Assembly (NCBI GenBank): GCA_963780755.1
Contig: CAWACX010000001.1
Coordinates: forward strand, 558,001-622,000
Origin: JALYNX01 sp963780755
GTDB lineage: Bacteria; Actinomycetota; Acidimicrobiia; Spongiisociales; ZC4RG35
Length of the DNA stretch: 64,000 bases
Reading direction: 5' to 3'
Under the pieces are notes generated by a model, which had not been told where the DNA came from, searched no databases, and saw only the letters and a list, made by a program, of their open reading frames with translations. Made by a program: the position numbers and the translations under genes. Position 1 is the first letter of the stretch; each line of letters starts with the position of its first letter. This document shows positions 43,078 through 53,408 of the stretch, in pieces.

Positions 43078-44669
43078 TGTTGAGCCACCTTCGGGTCCGA
43101 AACCTTGGCGTCCTCGAAGATGCGGAGCTGGCTCCCAGCGGTAGCTTCACCGTGATCACCGGAGAGACCGGGGCGGGCAAGACCCTTCTCCTGGGAGCGC
43201 TTCGCCTCCTCGCCGGTGAGAAGGCCCGGCCCGATGCCGTTGGGCCTTTCGGGGACCACGCCCAGGCCGACGGCTCCTTCGTCACTGAGTCCGGCGAGGT
43301 CGGGATCAGCCGCATCGTCCCCCGAGAGGGGCGAAGCCGCGCCTATCTGGAAGGGGCACTGGTCTCCGCTCCCACCCTGGAAGAGCGAGTGAGGCCACTG
43401 GTGGAGATAGTGGGCCAGCACGACCAACTGCGCATTCGCCGGCCGGCCACCCTGCTTCAGCTCGTCGACAGGGCACTCGACGAGGAGGGCACGAGAGCTC
43501 GCGAGGCTTATCACGGGGCATGGGAGGCCTATGCCACGGCGCGGGCCGCCCAGGAGGACCTTGGCGGCGACCTGATGGCGCTGGAGCGCGAGCTAGACCT
43601 GGTCGCTCACCAGGCAAAAGAGATCGAAATGGCCGGGCTGCAACCGGACGAAGACGAGATGGCGGAGGCGCTGGCATCGAGGCTGAGGAACGCCGAAGCG
43701 ATCAGGGCCGAGCTGACCCAGGCTCTCGACTACTCCGCCCAGATGTCAGACCTGGCCGGCGAGGTCGTGTCCTCGTTGCGCAAGGTGGCCGACCTCGACC
43801 CGGCACTGGAGGAGGGCAGAGCGATGGCCGAGGCCGTCAGCGAAGAGATCTCCGAACTCACCCGCCTCCTGCGGGACCGGGCCGATGAGGCTCAACTGGA
43901 CCCCGAAGGCCTGGCGGCCGCGGAAGAGCGGCTCACGCTCCTCGGCGACCTGAAGCGCAAATACGGTCGCACGATCGTCGAGGTCATCGAGTTCGGATCG
44001 GCCGCAGCCGACCGGGCCCGGTCCTTGAGCGGGCTGCTGGAACGTGCCTCCACGATCGAGGCCGAGGTCGCCGCGGCTCGGGCCCGGGTCGAGCAGGGCG
44101 CCGGGGCACTCAGAGAGAAGCGGGCAGCGGCGGCAGAGATGATCGAAAGGGACGCTGCCGGGCATCTCGCCGGCCTCGGCATGCCGGGCTCGTCGATTCA
44201 CCTCACCCTCGAGGAAGTGGAACCGGGGTCGAGTGGGGCAGACCGGGTCGGGGTGCTCTTCTCGTCGGACGACCGACTCGCCGCGGGTCGGATCGAGGAC
44301 GTCGCGTCGGGAGGGGAGCTTTCCCGCCTGGTGCTCGCCCTGCGCCTCGCGACCAACGACGATGACATTGGGACGCTGGTGTTCGACGAGGTCGATGCCG
44401 GGGTGGGCGGGGCCACGGCCTTGGCACTTGGCAGGAAGCTCGCCGACCTGGCCCGATCGACCCAGGTGCTCTGCGTCACCCACCTGCCCCAGGTCGCCGC
44501 CCACGCCGACACCCACTATGCGGTCAGGCGGACAGGGGCCACGGCGGAGGTGATCAGAGTCGACGGCCAGGAGCGGCTCGATGAGTTGTCGAGGATGCTC
44601 GCCGGGCTCCCCGAGAGCGCCGGCGGCAGGGAGGCCGCCGCCGAGTTGCTGGCCATCGCCCGGTCCTGA
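43077..44669 (+). CDS. recN: DNA repair protein RecN
   Basis: The 530-residue SMC-like ATPase acts early in double-strand break repair. Seen are Walker A ITGETGAGKTLLLGALRLL (residues about 23-41), long coiled-coil arms (about 150-330), the ABC signature VASGGELSRLVLALRLA and Walker B TLVFDEVDAGVGG, then the switch His in THLPQVAAHAD. The tlyA-nadK-recN-pyrG order matches mycobacteria. No LexA box was seen at the immediate start, which lies inside nadK. Confidence 0.95.
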   Translation: MLSHLRVRNLGVLEDAELAPSGSFTVITGETGAGKTLLLGALRLLAGEKARPDAVGPFGDHAQADGSFVTESGEVGISRIVPREGRSRAYLEGALVSAPTLEERVRPLVEIVGQHDQLRIRRPATLLQLVDRALDEEGTRAREAYHGAWEAYATARAAQEDLGGDLMALERELDLVAHQAKEIEMAGLQPDEDEMAEALASRLRNAEAIRAELTQALDYSAQMSDLAGEVVSSLRKVADLDPALEEGRAMAEAVSEEISELTRLLRDRADEAQLDPEGLAAAEERLTLLGDLKRKYGRTIVEVIEFGSAAADRARSLSGLLERASTIEAEVAAARARVEQGAGALREKRAAAAEMIERDAAGHLAGLGMPGSSIHLTLEEVEPGSSGADRVGVLFSSDDRLAAGRIEDVASGGELSRLVLALRLATNDDDIGTLVFDEVDAGVGGATALALGRKLADLARSTQVLCVTHLPQVAAHADTHYAVRRTGATAEVIRVDGQERLDELSRMLAGLPESAGGREAAAELLAIARS

Positions 44670-44716
44670 GCAAAAGTCGGTGCCGGCCCCGACCGGTGCT
44701 ACGCTGAAATCCCGTC

Positions 44717-46432
44717 ATGGACGGGCCCCTTTTCACCCCCGAAACCCAAGGTCCTCCGGTCGCGCCCGCTCCTCCCGATCACGACGTTCCGACCAAGTAC
44801 GTCTTCGTCACCGGGGGAGTGGTCTCCAGTCTCGGCAAGGGGATCGCAGCTTCCTCTCTGGGACGCCTCCTCAAGTCGCGGGGCCTGCGCGTCGTCAACC
44901 AGAAACTCGACCCGTACATCAACGTCGACCCGGGAACGATGAACCCGTTCCAGCACGGTGAGGTGTTCGTAACCGACGATGGTGGCGAGACCGACCTCGA
45001 CCTCGGGCACTACGAGCGATTCACCGGGGAGAACCTGAAACGGACCTCCAACGTGACTTCGGGATCCGTCTACCTGTCGGTGATCCAGAAAGAGCGCCGG
45101 GGGGACTACCTCGGAGACACCGTCCAGGTCATCCCTCACATAACCAATGAGATCAAGGACCGCATCCGGCGAGTTGGCGAACAGGACGTCGACGTGGTGA
45201 TCACGGAGGTCGGGGGAACGGTCGGTGACATCGAGAGCCTTCCCTTCCTCGAAGCGATCCGCCAGTACGGCAACGAGGTGGGCAGGGACAACGTGGTCTT
45301 CGTTCACGTCACCCTGGTCCCTTACATCGCCACCTCCGAGGAGCTCAAGACCAAGCCCACACAACACTCGGTCGCCGAGCTGCGGAGCAAGGGGATCCAC
45401 CCGGACGTGATCATCGTCCGCTCCGACCGCGAGATCGACGAGGCAGTGCGCAAGAAGATCAGCCTCTTCTGCGACGTCGAGCCCCGCGCCGTGATCGCCG
45501 CTCCGGACGCCCGGGACATCTACGAGGTGCCACTGGTGCTGCACGATGGCGGCCTGGACAAGGTGATCTGCGACCGACTGGGCCTGGTCACCGGGCCACC
45601 GGCCTTGGATACCTGGCGGGCGATGGTGGAAAAGGCAGCTCTCGGCGACGGAATCGGTGACGATCGGGATCGTCGGCAAATACGTCGACCTGCCCGATGC
45701 CTACCTCTCGGTCGTCGAGGCACTCAAACACGGCGTCGCCGCCCACGGCCTGAGGCTCGACCTGCGCTGGGTCCCGAGTGACGAGCTCACGGGACTGCTT
45801 GCCGACTCCTACCTCGAGGACCTGGATGGGATCGTGATCCCCGGGGGTTTCGGATATCGCGGCGTGGAGGGAAAGGTCCAGGCGATCAGGTTTGCAGAGA
45901 GCACGGCGTGCCCCTGCTCGGCCTCTGTCTCGGCCTGCAGTGCTCGGTGATCGAGATCGCCCGCAACGTCCTCGGGCTGGCCGATGCCAACAGCACCGAG
46001 TTCGACCCCTCGACCCCCCATCCCGTCATCGACCTCATGGCGAGCCAGGAGGACGTCGAGGAAATGGGAGGCACGATGCGCCTCGGCCTCTATGCGGCCA
46101 AGCTCAGCGAAGGCTCGAAGGTACGGGCGCTGTATGACAATGAGCTGGTCTACGAACGGCACCGACACCGCTGGGAGGTCAATAACCGGTATCGAAAGGA
46201 CCTCGAAGCTGCGGGCATGATGCTTTCCGGCGTGTCGCCCGACGACAACCTCGTCGAGTACATCGAGATGGTGGACCATCCCTTCTTCGTGGGCACCCAG
46301 GCCCATCCCGAGCTCCGCTCCCGCCCCGACCGGCCCCACCCCCTGTTCCTGGGTTTGATCGAGGCCGCGGCCCATAGGCGGTCCGAGATACCGGCTTCTG
46401 TGCCCTCCACCGTCGACCTGACAGTGGAGTGA
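44717..46432 (+). CDS. pyrG: CTP synthase, frameshifted near 45655 and 45905
   Basis: The synthase domain is intact (VFVTGGVVSSLGKGIAASSL; KLDPYINVDPGTMNP; EVGGTVGDIESLPF). The frame then shifts near 45655 to give VTIGIVGKYVDLPDAYLSVV, and again near 45905 to give EHGVPLLGLCLGLQCSVIE, which holds the catalytic Cys of the glutaminase domain, and FVGTQAHPELRSRPDRP with the His and Glu. Corrected, it is about 570 residues. Both shifts look like single-base errors, for example a lost A in the codons before EHGVP. It converts UTP to CTP with glutamine. Confidence 0.95.
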
Positions 46433-46492
46433 GACAGCGGATAGCCCCGCCGTATACGCTGATCTGCGATCCGAAACCAGGAGGACTGGAAG

Positions 46493-47614
46493 TTGATCGT
46501 TGGCGTGCCCCGGGAGATCAAGACCGAAGAGCATCGCGTCGCCATCACCCCTGTGGGCGTCCGTGAGCTGACCGACCGGGGCCATCAGGTCCTCATCGAG
46601 AAAGGGGCCGGGGAAGGCTCGAGCATCCACGACGACGCATTCGAAGGACAGGGCGCGACGATCGTCCCCAACGCCGATGCCGTCTTCGAGGCCGCTGAGA
46701 TGATCCTCAAGGTCAAGGAGCCGCAGCCTGTCGAGATCGAGATGTTCCGACCCGGGCAGATCCTCTTCACCTATCTGCATCTCGCGGCGTACCCGGACCT
46801 GGCTTCGGGGCTGCGCAAGCGGAATGTCATCGCCATCGCTTATGAGACGGTGCAGATGGGTGACGGCTCACTCCCGTTGCTGGCGCCGATGTCCGAGATC
46901 GCGGGGAGGATGGCGGTGCAGGTTGGCGCCTATTTCCTGGAGCGGGCCCAGGGCGGACGCGGTGTGCTCCTGGGAGGCGTCACCGGGGTCCGCAGGGGGA
47001 AAGTGGTGATCATCGGCGGGGGGATGGCCGGCTCGAATGCAGCAGTCATCGCCATGGGGATGCAGGCGGACGTGGTCGTCCTCGACACCGATATCGACAA
47101 GCTGCGATGGCTCGACTCGCTCTACCAGGGACGGGTGCTGACTCTGCACTCGAACAAGCTGACTCTCGAAGAGCAGGTGCTCGACGCCGATCTGGTGATA
47201 GGCACGGTCCTGGTCCCCGGCGCATCGGCGCCCAAGCTGGTCACGGCTGCGATGGTGGGGGAGATGAAGAAGGGCGCCGTCCTGGTGGACGTTGCGATAG
47301 ACCAGGGTGGCTGCTTCGAGACGTCCCGCGAGACCACCCACACCAACCCTGTCTACTTGGTCGACGACGTGGTCCATTACGCCGTGGGAAACATCCCCGG
47401 TGCCGTGCCCCACACCTCGACCTATGCCCTGACCAATGCCACGTTGCGCTATGCGGTGACCCTGGCCAACAAGGGAGTGGAGGCGGCCACCAGCATCCAC
47501 CCCGAGCTCCTGGCGGGGATCAACGTGGTCGGCGACGCCGTATGCCATCCCGCGGTCGCTGAGAGCCTGAGTGTGAGCCATGTCCCGCCGGCCGAGGCGC
47601 TAGCCGCGATGTGA
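46493..47614 (+). CDS. ald: Alanine dehydrogenase
   Basis: The 373-residue product starts at TTG 46493, supported by AGGAGG at 46479-46484, and gives IVGVPREIKTEEHRVAITP. NAD binding is at VVIIGGGMAGSNAAVIAMGM. Catalytic Lys and His are seen in VLIEKGAGEG-type and TYLHLAAYPDL segments. It interconverts alanine with pyruvate and ammonia. The likely -10, TATACG at 46453-46458, is weak. xerD follows with a GTGA overlap. It sits two genes from the amt-type nitrogen control only in the wider window, not in the same operon. Confidence 0.93.
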   Translation: MIVGVPREIKTEEHRVAITPVGVRELTDRGHQVLIEKGAGEGSSIHDDAFEGQGATIVPNADAVFEAAEMILKVKEPQPVEIEMFRPGQILFTYLHLAAYPDLASGLRKRNVIAIAYETVQMGDGSLPLLAPMSEIAGRMAVQVGAYFLERAQGGRGVLLGGVTGVRRGKVVIIGGGMAGSNAAVIAMGMQADVVVLDTDIDKLRWLDSLYQGRVLTLHSNKLTLEEQVLDADLVIGTVLVPGASAPKLVTAAMVGEMKKGAVLVDVAIDQGGCFETSRETTHTNPVYLVDDVVHYAVGNIPGAVPHTSTYALTNATLRYAVTLANKGVEAATSIHPELLAGINVVGDAVCHPAVAESLSVSHVPPAEALAAM

Positions 47615-48507
47615 GCTCGGGCCCGCCTCCCCTTCCGGAGTGCGTTGACGAATACCTGGTCTCGCTCCGGGTCGAACGCGGGTTGGCGTCGAACACCCTT
47701 TCCGCCTACCGCCGTGACCTCGACCAGTACCTCCGATTCCTCGGTGGCCGCGAACCGGACCCGATGTTGCTGGAAGCCTTCATCAGCCATCTCCACGGGC
47801 GCGACCTGGCGATGTCCACGATCAGCCGGAAGATCGCGGCGGTGAGGGGTCTGCACCGCTTCCTCGTGATCGAAGGCATGCGAGACCAGGACCCGACCCT
47901 GCTGCTGGATGCGCCTCGGCGGCCGGACCCGTTCCCCAAAGCGCTCACAATCGAGGAGACCACGCGTTTGGTCGAGGCGCCGGACCTGTCGTCTCCGAAG
48001 GGGCGGCGCGACTCCGCATTGCTCGAGTTTCTCTACGGCACCGGGGCCCGAGTATCGGAGGCGGTCGGGATCGACCTGGGCAGGGTGGATCTCGAGGACC
48101 GGGTCGCTCTGGTGACCGGCAAGGGGTCGAAGCAACGACTGGTCCCGCTCGGGAGCAAGGCGGTTACTGCCGTCGGGCGCTGGCTGCCCGACAGGCTCGC
48201 ACTGTTCAGTCGCGGGCAACGAGGAGACCCCCTTTTCTTGAACATGCGGGGGAGGAGGCTGACCCGCCAAGGGGCTTTCGACGTGGTCAGAGCGAATGCA
48301 ACGTGTGCGGGGATCGATGCCGGGAAGGTGTCTCCCCACGTCCTCCGGCACTCCGCAGCCACCCACATGGTGGAGGCCGGCGCCGATTTGCGAACCGTAC
48401 AAGAGATCCTGGGCCACGCTACAATCAGCACCACCCAGATCTACACGAGGGTCAGCGCTACCCATCTCGTCGAGGTCTACGTCCAGGCACACCCGAGGAG
48501 CAGATGA
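47611..48507 (+). CDS. xerD: Tyrosine recombinase XerD/XerC-like
   Basis: The 298-residue product has a SAM-like N-terminal domain (VDEYLVSLRVERGLASNTLS) and a catalytic domain with all key residues: Arg in FLYGTGARVSEAVGI, Lys in VTGKGSKQRLVPL, the His-x-x-Arg of HVLRHSAATHMVEAGADL and the His/Tyr end LGHATISTTQIYTRVS. It resolves chromosome dimers at dif. The gene position, after ald and before segregation genes scpA-scpB, fits XerD. No dif site was noticed nearby. Confidence 0.92.
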   Translation: MSSGPPPLPECVDEYLVSLRVERGLASNTLSAYRRDLDQYLRFLGGREPDPMLLEAFISHLHGRDLAMSTISRKIAAVRGLHRFLVIEGMRDQDPTLLLDAPRRPDPFPKALTIEETTRLVEAPDLSSPKGRRDSALLEFLYGTGARVSEAVGIDLGRVDLEDRVALVTGKGSKQRLVPLGSKAVTAVGRWLPDRLALFSRGQRGDPLFLNMRGRRLTRQGAFDVVRANATCAGIDAGKVSPHVLRHSAATHMVEAGADLRTVQEILGHATISTTQIYTRVSATHLVEVYVQAHPRSR

Positions 48508-48857
48508 TGGCGTCTGACATCGCCAACGCCGAGAAGGCACTTCGTGAGGAACGGGCCCGCCTCGTCCACCAGCTGGACGAATTGGGCGCGGCCGAGACTG
48601 GTGACCTCCGGGCGGACATCGACTTCGGTGGGAGCTTTGCCGACGCCGCGGCGGTCACTGCGGAGCGAACCGAGGTGCTCGGCCTGGTCGACTCCTTGAA
48701 GCTCCAGCTCGACGACGTCGACAAGGCGTTGGCCCACATCGAAGCCGGGACCTATGGCACCTGTGACAACTGCGGGAACGCGATCGATCCCGCTCGGCTC
48801 GAGGTTCGCCCCGAGTCCATTCTCTGCGTCGACTGCAAGACCAAGGCCGCAGGCTGA
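48504..48857 (+). CDS. DksA/TraR-type zinc-finger protein
   Basis: The 117-residue product begins with a coiled-coil of about 80 residues (ANAEKALREERARLVHQLDE) and ends in a four-Cys zinc knuckle, GTCDNCGNAIDPARLEVRPE followed by CVDC. DksA/TraR proteins bind the RNA polymerase secondary channel. The tip residues of classic DksA (Asp-x-x-Asp-x-Ala) are represented by GGSFADAAAV. ATG 48504 overlaps the xerD stop; ATG 48507 is an alternative with better spacing from GAGGAG. Confidence 0.85.
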   Translation: MMASDIANAEKALREERARLVHQLDELGAAETGDLRADIDFGGSFADAAAVTAERTEVLGLVDSLKLQLDDVDKALAHIEAGTYGTCDNCGNAIDPARLEVRPESILCVDCKTKAAG

Positions 48858-48861
48858 GCCA

Positions 48862-49371
48862 GTGCCGGGCTCGCCGGGCCATCTGACCCGACGTTTCTTC
48901 GACGTCGTCCTGGCACGGCCCTTATCGCCTGCCGAGAGAGCCGAGGTTGGGGTCTGGCTCACCCCGGGTGAGTCAGACCTCTTCTTCGCCCAGTCGGATC
49001 CGGACCAACGACATGGTTACTCGGCTGCTGCCAGTGTCCTCGCAGAGGCCCCGGTCGACAGGAGTCTCGTGCGCGCCGCCATGCTTCACGACGTTGGAAA
49101 GCGACATGCCCGGCTCGGGGTGCTCGGTCGGGTGTTGGCGTCACTGTTGATACTGGCCCGAGCGCCCCTGTCCGCGCGGTTTGCCGCTTACAAGGACCAC
49201 GGCCCGGTCGGCGCCGCCGAGATGGAAGCCCTCGGCTCCGAGGCGCTGGTGGTCGACTTCGCCCGGCATCATCACGGTGACCGCCCCACCTCGATCGATC
49301 CAGAGGCCTGGCGGCTGCTCTGGCAGGCCGACCACAAGCCAAAGCCGGGGACCGTTCGCCCTCCCGAATAA
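48862..49371 (+). CDS. HD-domain phosphohydrolase-like protein
   Basis: The 169-residue product has the HD-domain metal ligands: HGYSAAASVLAEA (first His), MLHDVGKRHARLGVLG (the His-Asp pair) and FARHHHGDRP (later His residues). A hydrophobic segment, VLASLLILARAPLSA, may contact the membrane. The frame extends upstream, but GTG 48862, 5 bp after the DksA-like stop, gives the sensible N terminus. HD proteins hydrolyse nucleotides or phosphodiesters; the substrate is unknown. Confidence 0.75.
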   Translation: MPGSPGHLTRRFFDVVLARPLSPAERAEVGVWLTPGESDLFFAQSDPDQRHGYSAAASVLAEAPVDRSLVRAAMLHDVGKRHARLGVLGRVLASLLILARAPLSARFAAYKDHGPVGAAEMEALGSEALVVDFARHHHGDRPTSIDPEAWRLLWQADHKPKPGTVRPPE

Positions 49372-49386
49372 CCTGATCGCCAACCG

Positions 49387-50152
49387 ATGCCGTTTCACGT
49401 CAAGACGACCGTGTTCGAGGGGCCATTCGACCTGCTCCTCCAGTTGATTGCCAGGCACCACCTCGAAGTGACCGCGGTCGGGCTCACGTCGGTCGTCACC
49501 GAGTACCTCACGGTCCTCGACGAGATGCAGGACATGGACATCGAGGTCACTTCGGAGTTCTTGCTGATCGCCGCCACCCTCATCCAGATGAAGGCTCAAT
49601 CGCTCCTTCCGGGAAGGGCTGATCTGGACATCGACGAGGAGCTCGCGCTGATGGAGGAACGGGACCGCCTCCTCTCGCGGCTTTTGATGTGCGTCACTTT
49701 CAAGGACGTCGCCGCGGTCCTGCATCGCCGGATGCAAGAGTCGAACCGCTATGTGCCCCGCACGGCGGGGATGGATCAGAAGATCCAATTGGCGCCCGCC
49801 GATGTCGCGCTCCCCACCGATGCCGCGGGGATTGGCCGCGATGGCGGCCCGTGTGTTCACCAGGGTGGCGGCCGAGCCCGATCTCGACCATCTCGACCTC
49901 GACCTCCCCTCGGTCGAAGCTGCCATCCATGAGCTGCGAGCTCGGATCGCCGAGGTGACAGTTGCCGGCTTCGACGAGCTGACCGAGCACTGTCGGCACC
50001 CAATCGAGCTGGCGGCGTACTTCCTGGCCCTCCTCGAGCTGGCGAGATGGGGTCTGGTGGCCGTCTCACAGGAGGACTGGCTGTCCGAGATCCGGGTCGA
50101 GGCCCGGGACGGCGGCGATGTCGACCTGACTTCGGAGTGGGCGGTCCAATGA
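49387..50152 (+). CDS. scpA: Segregation and condensation protein ScpA, frameshifted near 49830
   Basis: The N-terminal half is classic ScpA: VFEGPFDLLLQLIARHHLEV, VTSEFLLIAATLIQMKAQSL and the linker LPGRADLDIDEE. Near 49830 the frame must change to LAAMAARVFTRVAAEPDLDH, ending with the winged-helix HPIELAAYFLALLELARWGL that binds the SMC head. It is about 254 residues when corrected. ScpA is the kleisin subunit of the SMC-ScpAB condensin. Its stop overlaps the scpB ATG. The shift is probably an indel error. Confidence 0.9.
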
Positions 50153-50709
50153 ACGAGACCGCTGCCCTCGAGGCTGTGCTCTTCGTCACCGAGAGCCCGG
50201 TACCGCTCGGTGAGCTCGCCGAGGTGCTCGAGCTGCCCAAAAAGCGGGTCGAGGAGCTCTTGGAGCTGTTACGGGGCGATCTCGAGGCCAGGGGGTCGGG
50301 CCTGGTGCTCAAGTCGGCGGCCGGGGGATGGCGCCTCTACTCCCATCCGGACGCTTATCCCTATCTGGAGCGCTTTTCGTCCTCGGCCACGGCACGCCGC
50401 CTCTCCCCGGCAGCTCTGGAGACCTTGTCGGTCATTGCCTACCGGCAACCGGTGGCACGGAGCCAGATCTCGGAGATCCGCGGCGTCGACTCCGACTCGG
50501 CGGTGCACACCCTGGAGCGGCTCGGGCTCATCGAAGAGAAGGAGCGGCTCAACCTGCCCGGCAACCCGGCCGTCTACGTGACCACGGACCTGTTCCTCGA
50601 GAAGATCGGCCTCGACTCGCTCAATGGCCTTCCCCCGCTGGCCGATCACATTCCGCCATCTGAGATCGTCGAAACTCTCGAGGAGACCGTTCGCCCAGGC
50701 ACCGCCTGA
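50149..50709 (+). CDS. scpB: Segregation and condensation protein ScpB
   Basis: The 186-residue product has two winged-helix domains, ALEAVLFVTESPVPLGELAE and LSPAALETLSVIAYRQPVAR, then IRGVDSDSAVHTLERLGLIE, all diagnostic of ScpB. It binds the ScpA linker as a dimer. ATG 50149 overlaps the scpA stop (ATGA). Confidence 0.95.
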   Translation: MNETAALEAVLFVTESPVPLGELAEVLELPKKRVEELLELLRGDLEARGSGLVLKSAAGGWRLYSHPDAYPYLERFSSSATARRLSPAALETLSVIAYRQPVARSQISEIRGVDSDSAVHTLERLGLIEEKERLNLPGNPAVYVTTDLFLEKIGLDSLNGLPPLADHIPPSEIVETLEETVRPGTA

Positions 50710-50711
50710 CC

Positions 50712-51440
50712 GTGGCGGATCCAATCCGCGCGCAGAAGGCGATCGCCCACTCGGGCCTGATGTCACGGAGGCTGGCAGAGGAGGCGATCGTGGCCGGTCG
50801 GGTGGCTGTCGACGGGCGACAAATCGTTCTCGGCGACCGTGTCGACGTCTCCGCCCAGCAGGTGACCCTGGACGGAGTCCCGATCCCGGTCAACCCAGAT
50901 CTGGAGACACACCTTCTGTACAAGCCATTGGGAGTGATCAGCACCGCCTCGGATCCCGAGGGCCGGGAGACCGTGGTGAGCCTGGTCCCGACCACGAGGC
51001 GGGTGTATCCGGTGGGTCGCCTCGACTCCGATTCCGAGGGCCTGATCCTCCTCACCAACGACGGTGACCTCGCCAACCGGGTGACCCATCCACGCTACGG
51101 GATCACCAAGACCTACGTGGTGTTGGTCGAAGGGCGGCCGTCACGGGCTGCCATAAGGAGCCTGACCGAGGGAGTGGTGCTCGATGACGGGCCGGCTCGA
51201 GCAACGTCGGCCCGGGTCGTGGGGCATCAGGGGGAGTCGACGATGATCGAGTTGGTGATGAATGAGGGACGCAATCGGGAGATCCGGCGCATGTTCGAGG
51301 CCGTCGGGCACCGTGTGCAAAGCCTGGTCCGCACAGCGATCGGCCCGATCATGGACCGCGCCCTGCGCCCGGGACAGAGTCGCCTGCTCTCAGTAGAAGA
51401 GACGATTCGACTGCTCGGCTCGGGGGTGCCTGATTCATGA
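50712..51440 (+). CDS. rluB: Pseudouridine synthase RluB-like
   Basis: The 242-residue product has an N-terminal S4 domain (AIAHSGLMSRRLAEEAIVAG, about 8-60) and the RsuA/RluB catalytic core with the active Asp in VGRLDSDSEGLILLTNDGDL, then NEGRNREIRRMFEAVGHRV. It converts a 23S rRNA uridine (U2605 in E. coli) to pseudouridine. GTG 50712 follows scpB by 2 bp. aroA starts in its stop. Confidence 0.93.
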   Translation: MADPIRAQKAIAHSGLMSRRLAEEAIVAGRVAVDGRQIVLGDRVDVSAQQVTLDGVPIPVNPDLETHLLYKPLGVISTASDPEGRETVVSLVPTTRRVYPVGRLDSDSEGLILLTNDGDLANRVTHPRYGITKTYVVLVEGRPSRAAIRSLTEGVVLDDGPARATSARVVGHQGESTMIELVMNEGRNREIRRMFEAVGHRVQSLVRTAIGPIMDRALRPGQSRLLSVEETIRLLGSGVPDS

Positions 51441-52700
51441 GCCATCCTGTGCCGACGATCAAGGGCCCACTCGATGCTGACGTTCGGCTGCCCGGGTCGA
51501 AATCCCTGACCATTAGAGCCCTGTTCACCGCGGCACTGGCGCGGGGAGAGTCGAGAGTCCTAGGGCCCCTCGAATCGGAGGACACGCAAGCTGCTCGCCG
51601 CTGCCTGCGGGCCCTTGGAGTGGAGATCGCGGAGTCGAGGAGGGGCTGGCTGGTCCATGGCTATGGCGGCGAGTTTCTCCCCCCGTCGGATGCGCTGGAT
51701 GCCGGCGAGTCGGGTCTCACCGCCCGCTCGCTACTCGCAGTCACCTCGTTGGTGAACGGGAGGAGCCTGATCATGGGTCGCGGCCGCCTCCCCGATCGCC
51801 CCATGAGCGGACTGGCCGACGTGATGATCGCGTCTGGGGGCCCGAGTCGAGTTCAAGGGGTCGGGGCTGCCGGCGATCGTCAATGGATCAGGATCGATCC
51901 CGGGAGGGGCGGTTGTGGTCGACGCTTCCCGGACCACGCAGTTCGCCACCGCAGTGCTCCTCGTCGCCCCGTTGGCAGAGAGCCCTCTCACCGTGGTCCT
52001 CGACGGTCTCCGAGGGTCGGCGGGCTATCTGGACCTCACAGTCGACGTCATGCGCATCTTCGGCGCCGATGTGGAACGGTCCGGGGACGCCTTTCGCGTC
52101 GCTCCGACTGGCTACAAGGCGACCCGGTATTCGGTCGAGCCCGACGCTTCGTCGGCGGTGTATCCGATGGTGGCCGCCGCCATCGTCGGAGGCCGGGTGA
52201 CGGTCGAGTCGCTCGGCGCCGATTCGGCCCAACCCGACTATCGGGTGGCCGGGGTGCTCGCCGAGATGGGCTGTCGGGTCTCCGCCACCGCGTCAACCAC
52301 CACCGTCGAGTCCGACGGTTCACTGGGCCCAATCGACGTCGACCTCTCCGATGCCCCCGACGGCGCACTCGCAGTCGCCGTGGCGTGCCTGTTTGCGGGC
52401 GACGAGAGCCGGATCAGCGGTCTGGGATCGTTGCGTCACAAGGAATCGGACCGGCTCCAGGCCCTTGCAGAGCAGATAGAGAACGTCGGGGCGAGGGCGC
52501 GGATCGACGGCGACGCCTTGCACATCACGCCGGGCCTGCTGCGCCCGGCCACGATTCGGACCTATTCCGACCACCGCATCGCGATGTCCTTTGCGTTGAT
52601 CGGCCTTGCCCGCCCCGGGATCGAGATCGATGATCCGGCAGTGGTCGACAAGACATGGCCCGAGTACTGGGACTTCATCGACTCCCTCGCCTCAGCCTGA
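51437..52700 (+). CDS. aroA: EPSP synthase (AroA), frameshifted near 51838
   Basis: The start of the family is present (VRLPGSKSLTIRALFTAALA; AGESGLTARSLLAVTSLVNG; GRGRLPDRPM). A run of five G at 51836-51840 carries one base too many. Removing it gives ASGARVEFKGSGLPAIVNG, then VDASRTTQFATAVLLVAPL, LRHKESDRL and a normal end at about 420 residues. It joins shikimate-3-phosphate and PEP in aromatic synthesis. The shift is a homopolymer indel rather than gene decay, since all catalytic segments survive. Confidence 0.93.
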
Positions 52701-52739
52701 CCCTGCCGCCTGAGACGGGCGGATATCCTCACTCCGCCC

Positions 52740-53390
52740 TTGAGCCATCTCATCATCACCATCGACGGCCCGGGGGGGACCGGGAAGAGCACTGTCAGCC
52801 GGGCGGTCGCCGGCAGGCTCGGGATCCCATACCTGGACACCGGTGCTTTCTACCGGGCGGCGACCCTGGCCGCGATCGCTGCCGGAGTCGCGCTCGACGA
52901 CACCGCGGCTTTGAGAGAGGTCGTGGCCAAAGCCGAGTTCGATCAGGTGGAGGGAAGGATGTACCTCGACGGTGAGGACGTCTCGGAGAGGATCAGGGAC
53001 CAGGACGTCGAGGCCCAGGTGTCGCGGGTCGCGGCAAACCCTGAGGTGAGACGGATCCTGGTGGCCCACCAGAGATCATGGGCCGAGCGCCACGAGCACA
53101 GGGCCGTGATCGAGGGTCGTGACATCGGCTCGGTTGTGTTCCCCGATGCGGGGATCAAGATCTACCTCGACGCCAGGCCCGAGGTGCGCGCTGCCCGCCG
53201 GGCCGATCAGTCGGGCGACGATCCGGAGTCGGTCCACACCGAGCTGGAGCGAAGAGACAAGATCGACTCTTCCCGCGCGGCCTCTCCACTGACGGTTCCG
53301 CCAGGCGCCGCCATCGTCGACACCTCGGACCGGTCCTTCGATGAGGTGGTTGCCGAAGTGTTGCGTCTCGTAGAACAGCTCTCTGCCTGA
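52740..53390 (+). CDS. cmk: Cytidylate kinase
   Basis: The 216-residue product has the P-loop ITIDGPGGTGKSTVSRAVAG (residues about 5-24), the NMP-binding LDTGAFYRAATL, and the family's VIEGRDIGSVVFPDAGIKIY and DARPEVRAARRADQ. It phosphorylates CMP and dCMP. It starts at TTG 52740, 39 bp after aroA. The next gene is ispH, an order common in actinobacteria and thermophiles. Confidence 0.94.
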   Translation: MSHLIITIDGPGGTGKSTVSRAVAGRLGIPYLDTGAFYRAATLAAIAAGVALDDTAALREVVAKAEFDQVEGRMYLDGEDVSERIRDQDVEAQVSRVAANPEVRRILVAHQRSWAERHEHRAVIEGRDIGSVVFPDAGIKIYLDARPEVRAARRADQSGDDPESVHTELERRDKIDSSRAASPLTVPPGAAIVDTSDRSFDEVVAEVLRLVEQLSA

Positions 53391-53408
53391 CTTCCCGCCA
53401 CACCTACC

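Noticed and set aside
47611..48507. The tyrosine recombinase as a sign of a mobile element
   Set aside because: Its neighbours are housekeeping genes and it matches XerD in length and context. No attachment repeats or phage genes were seen.
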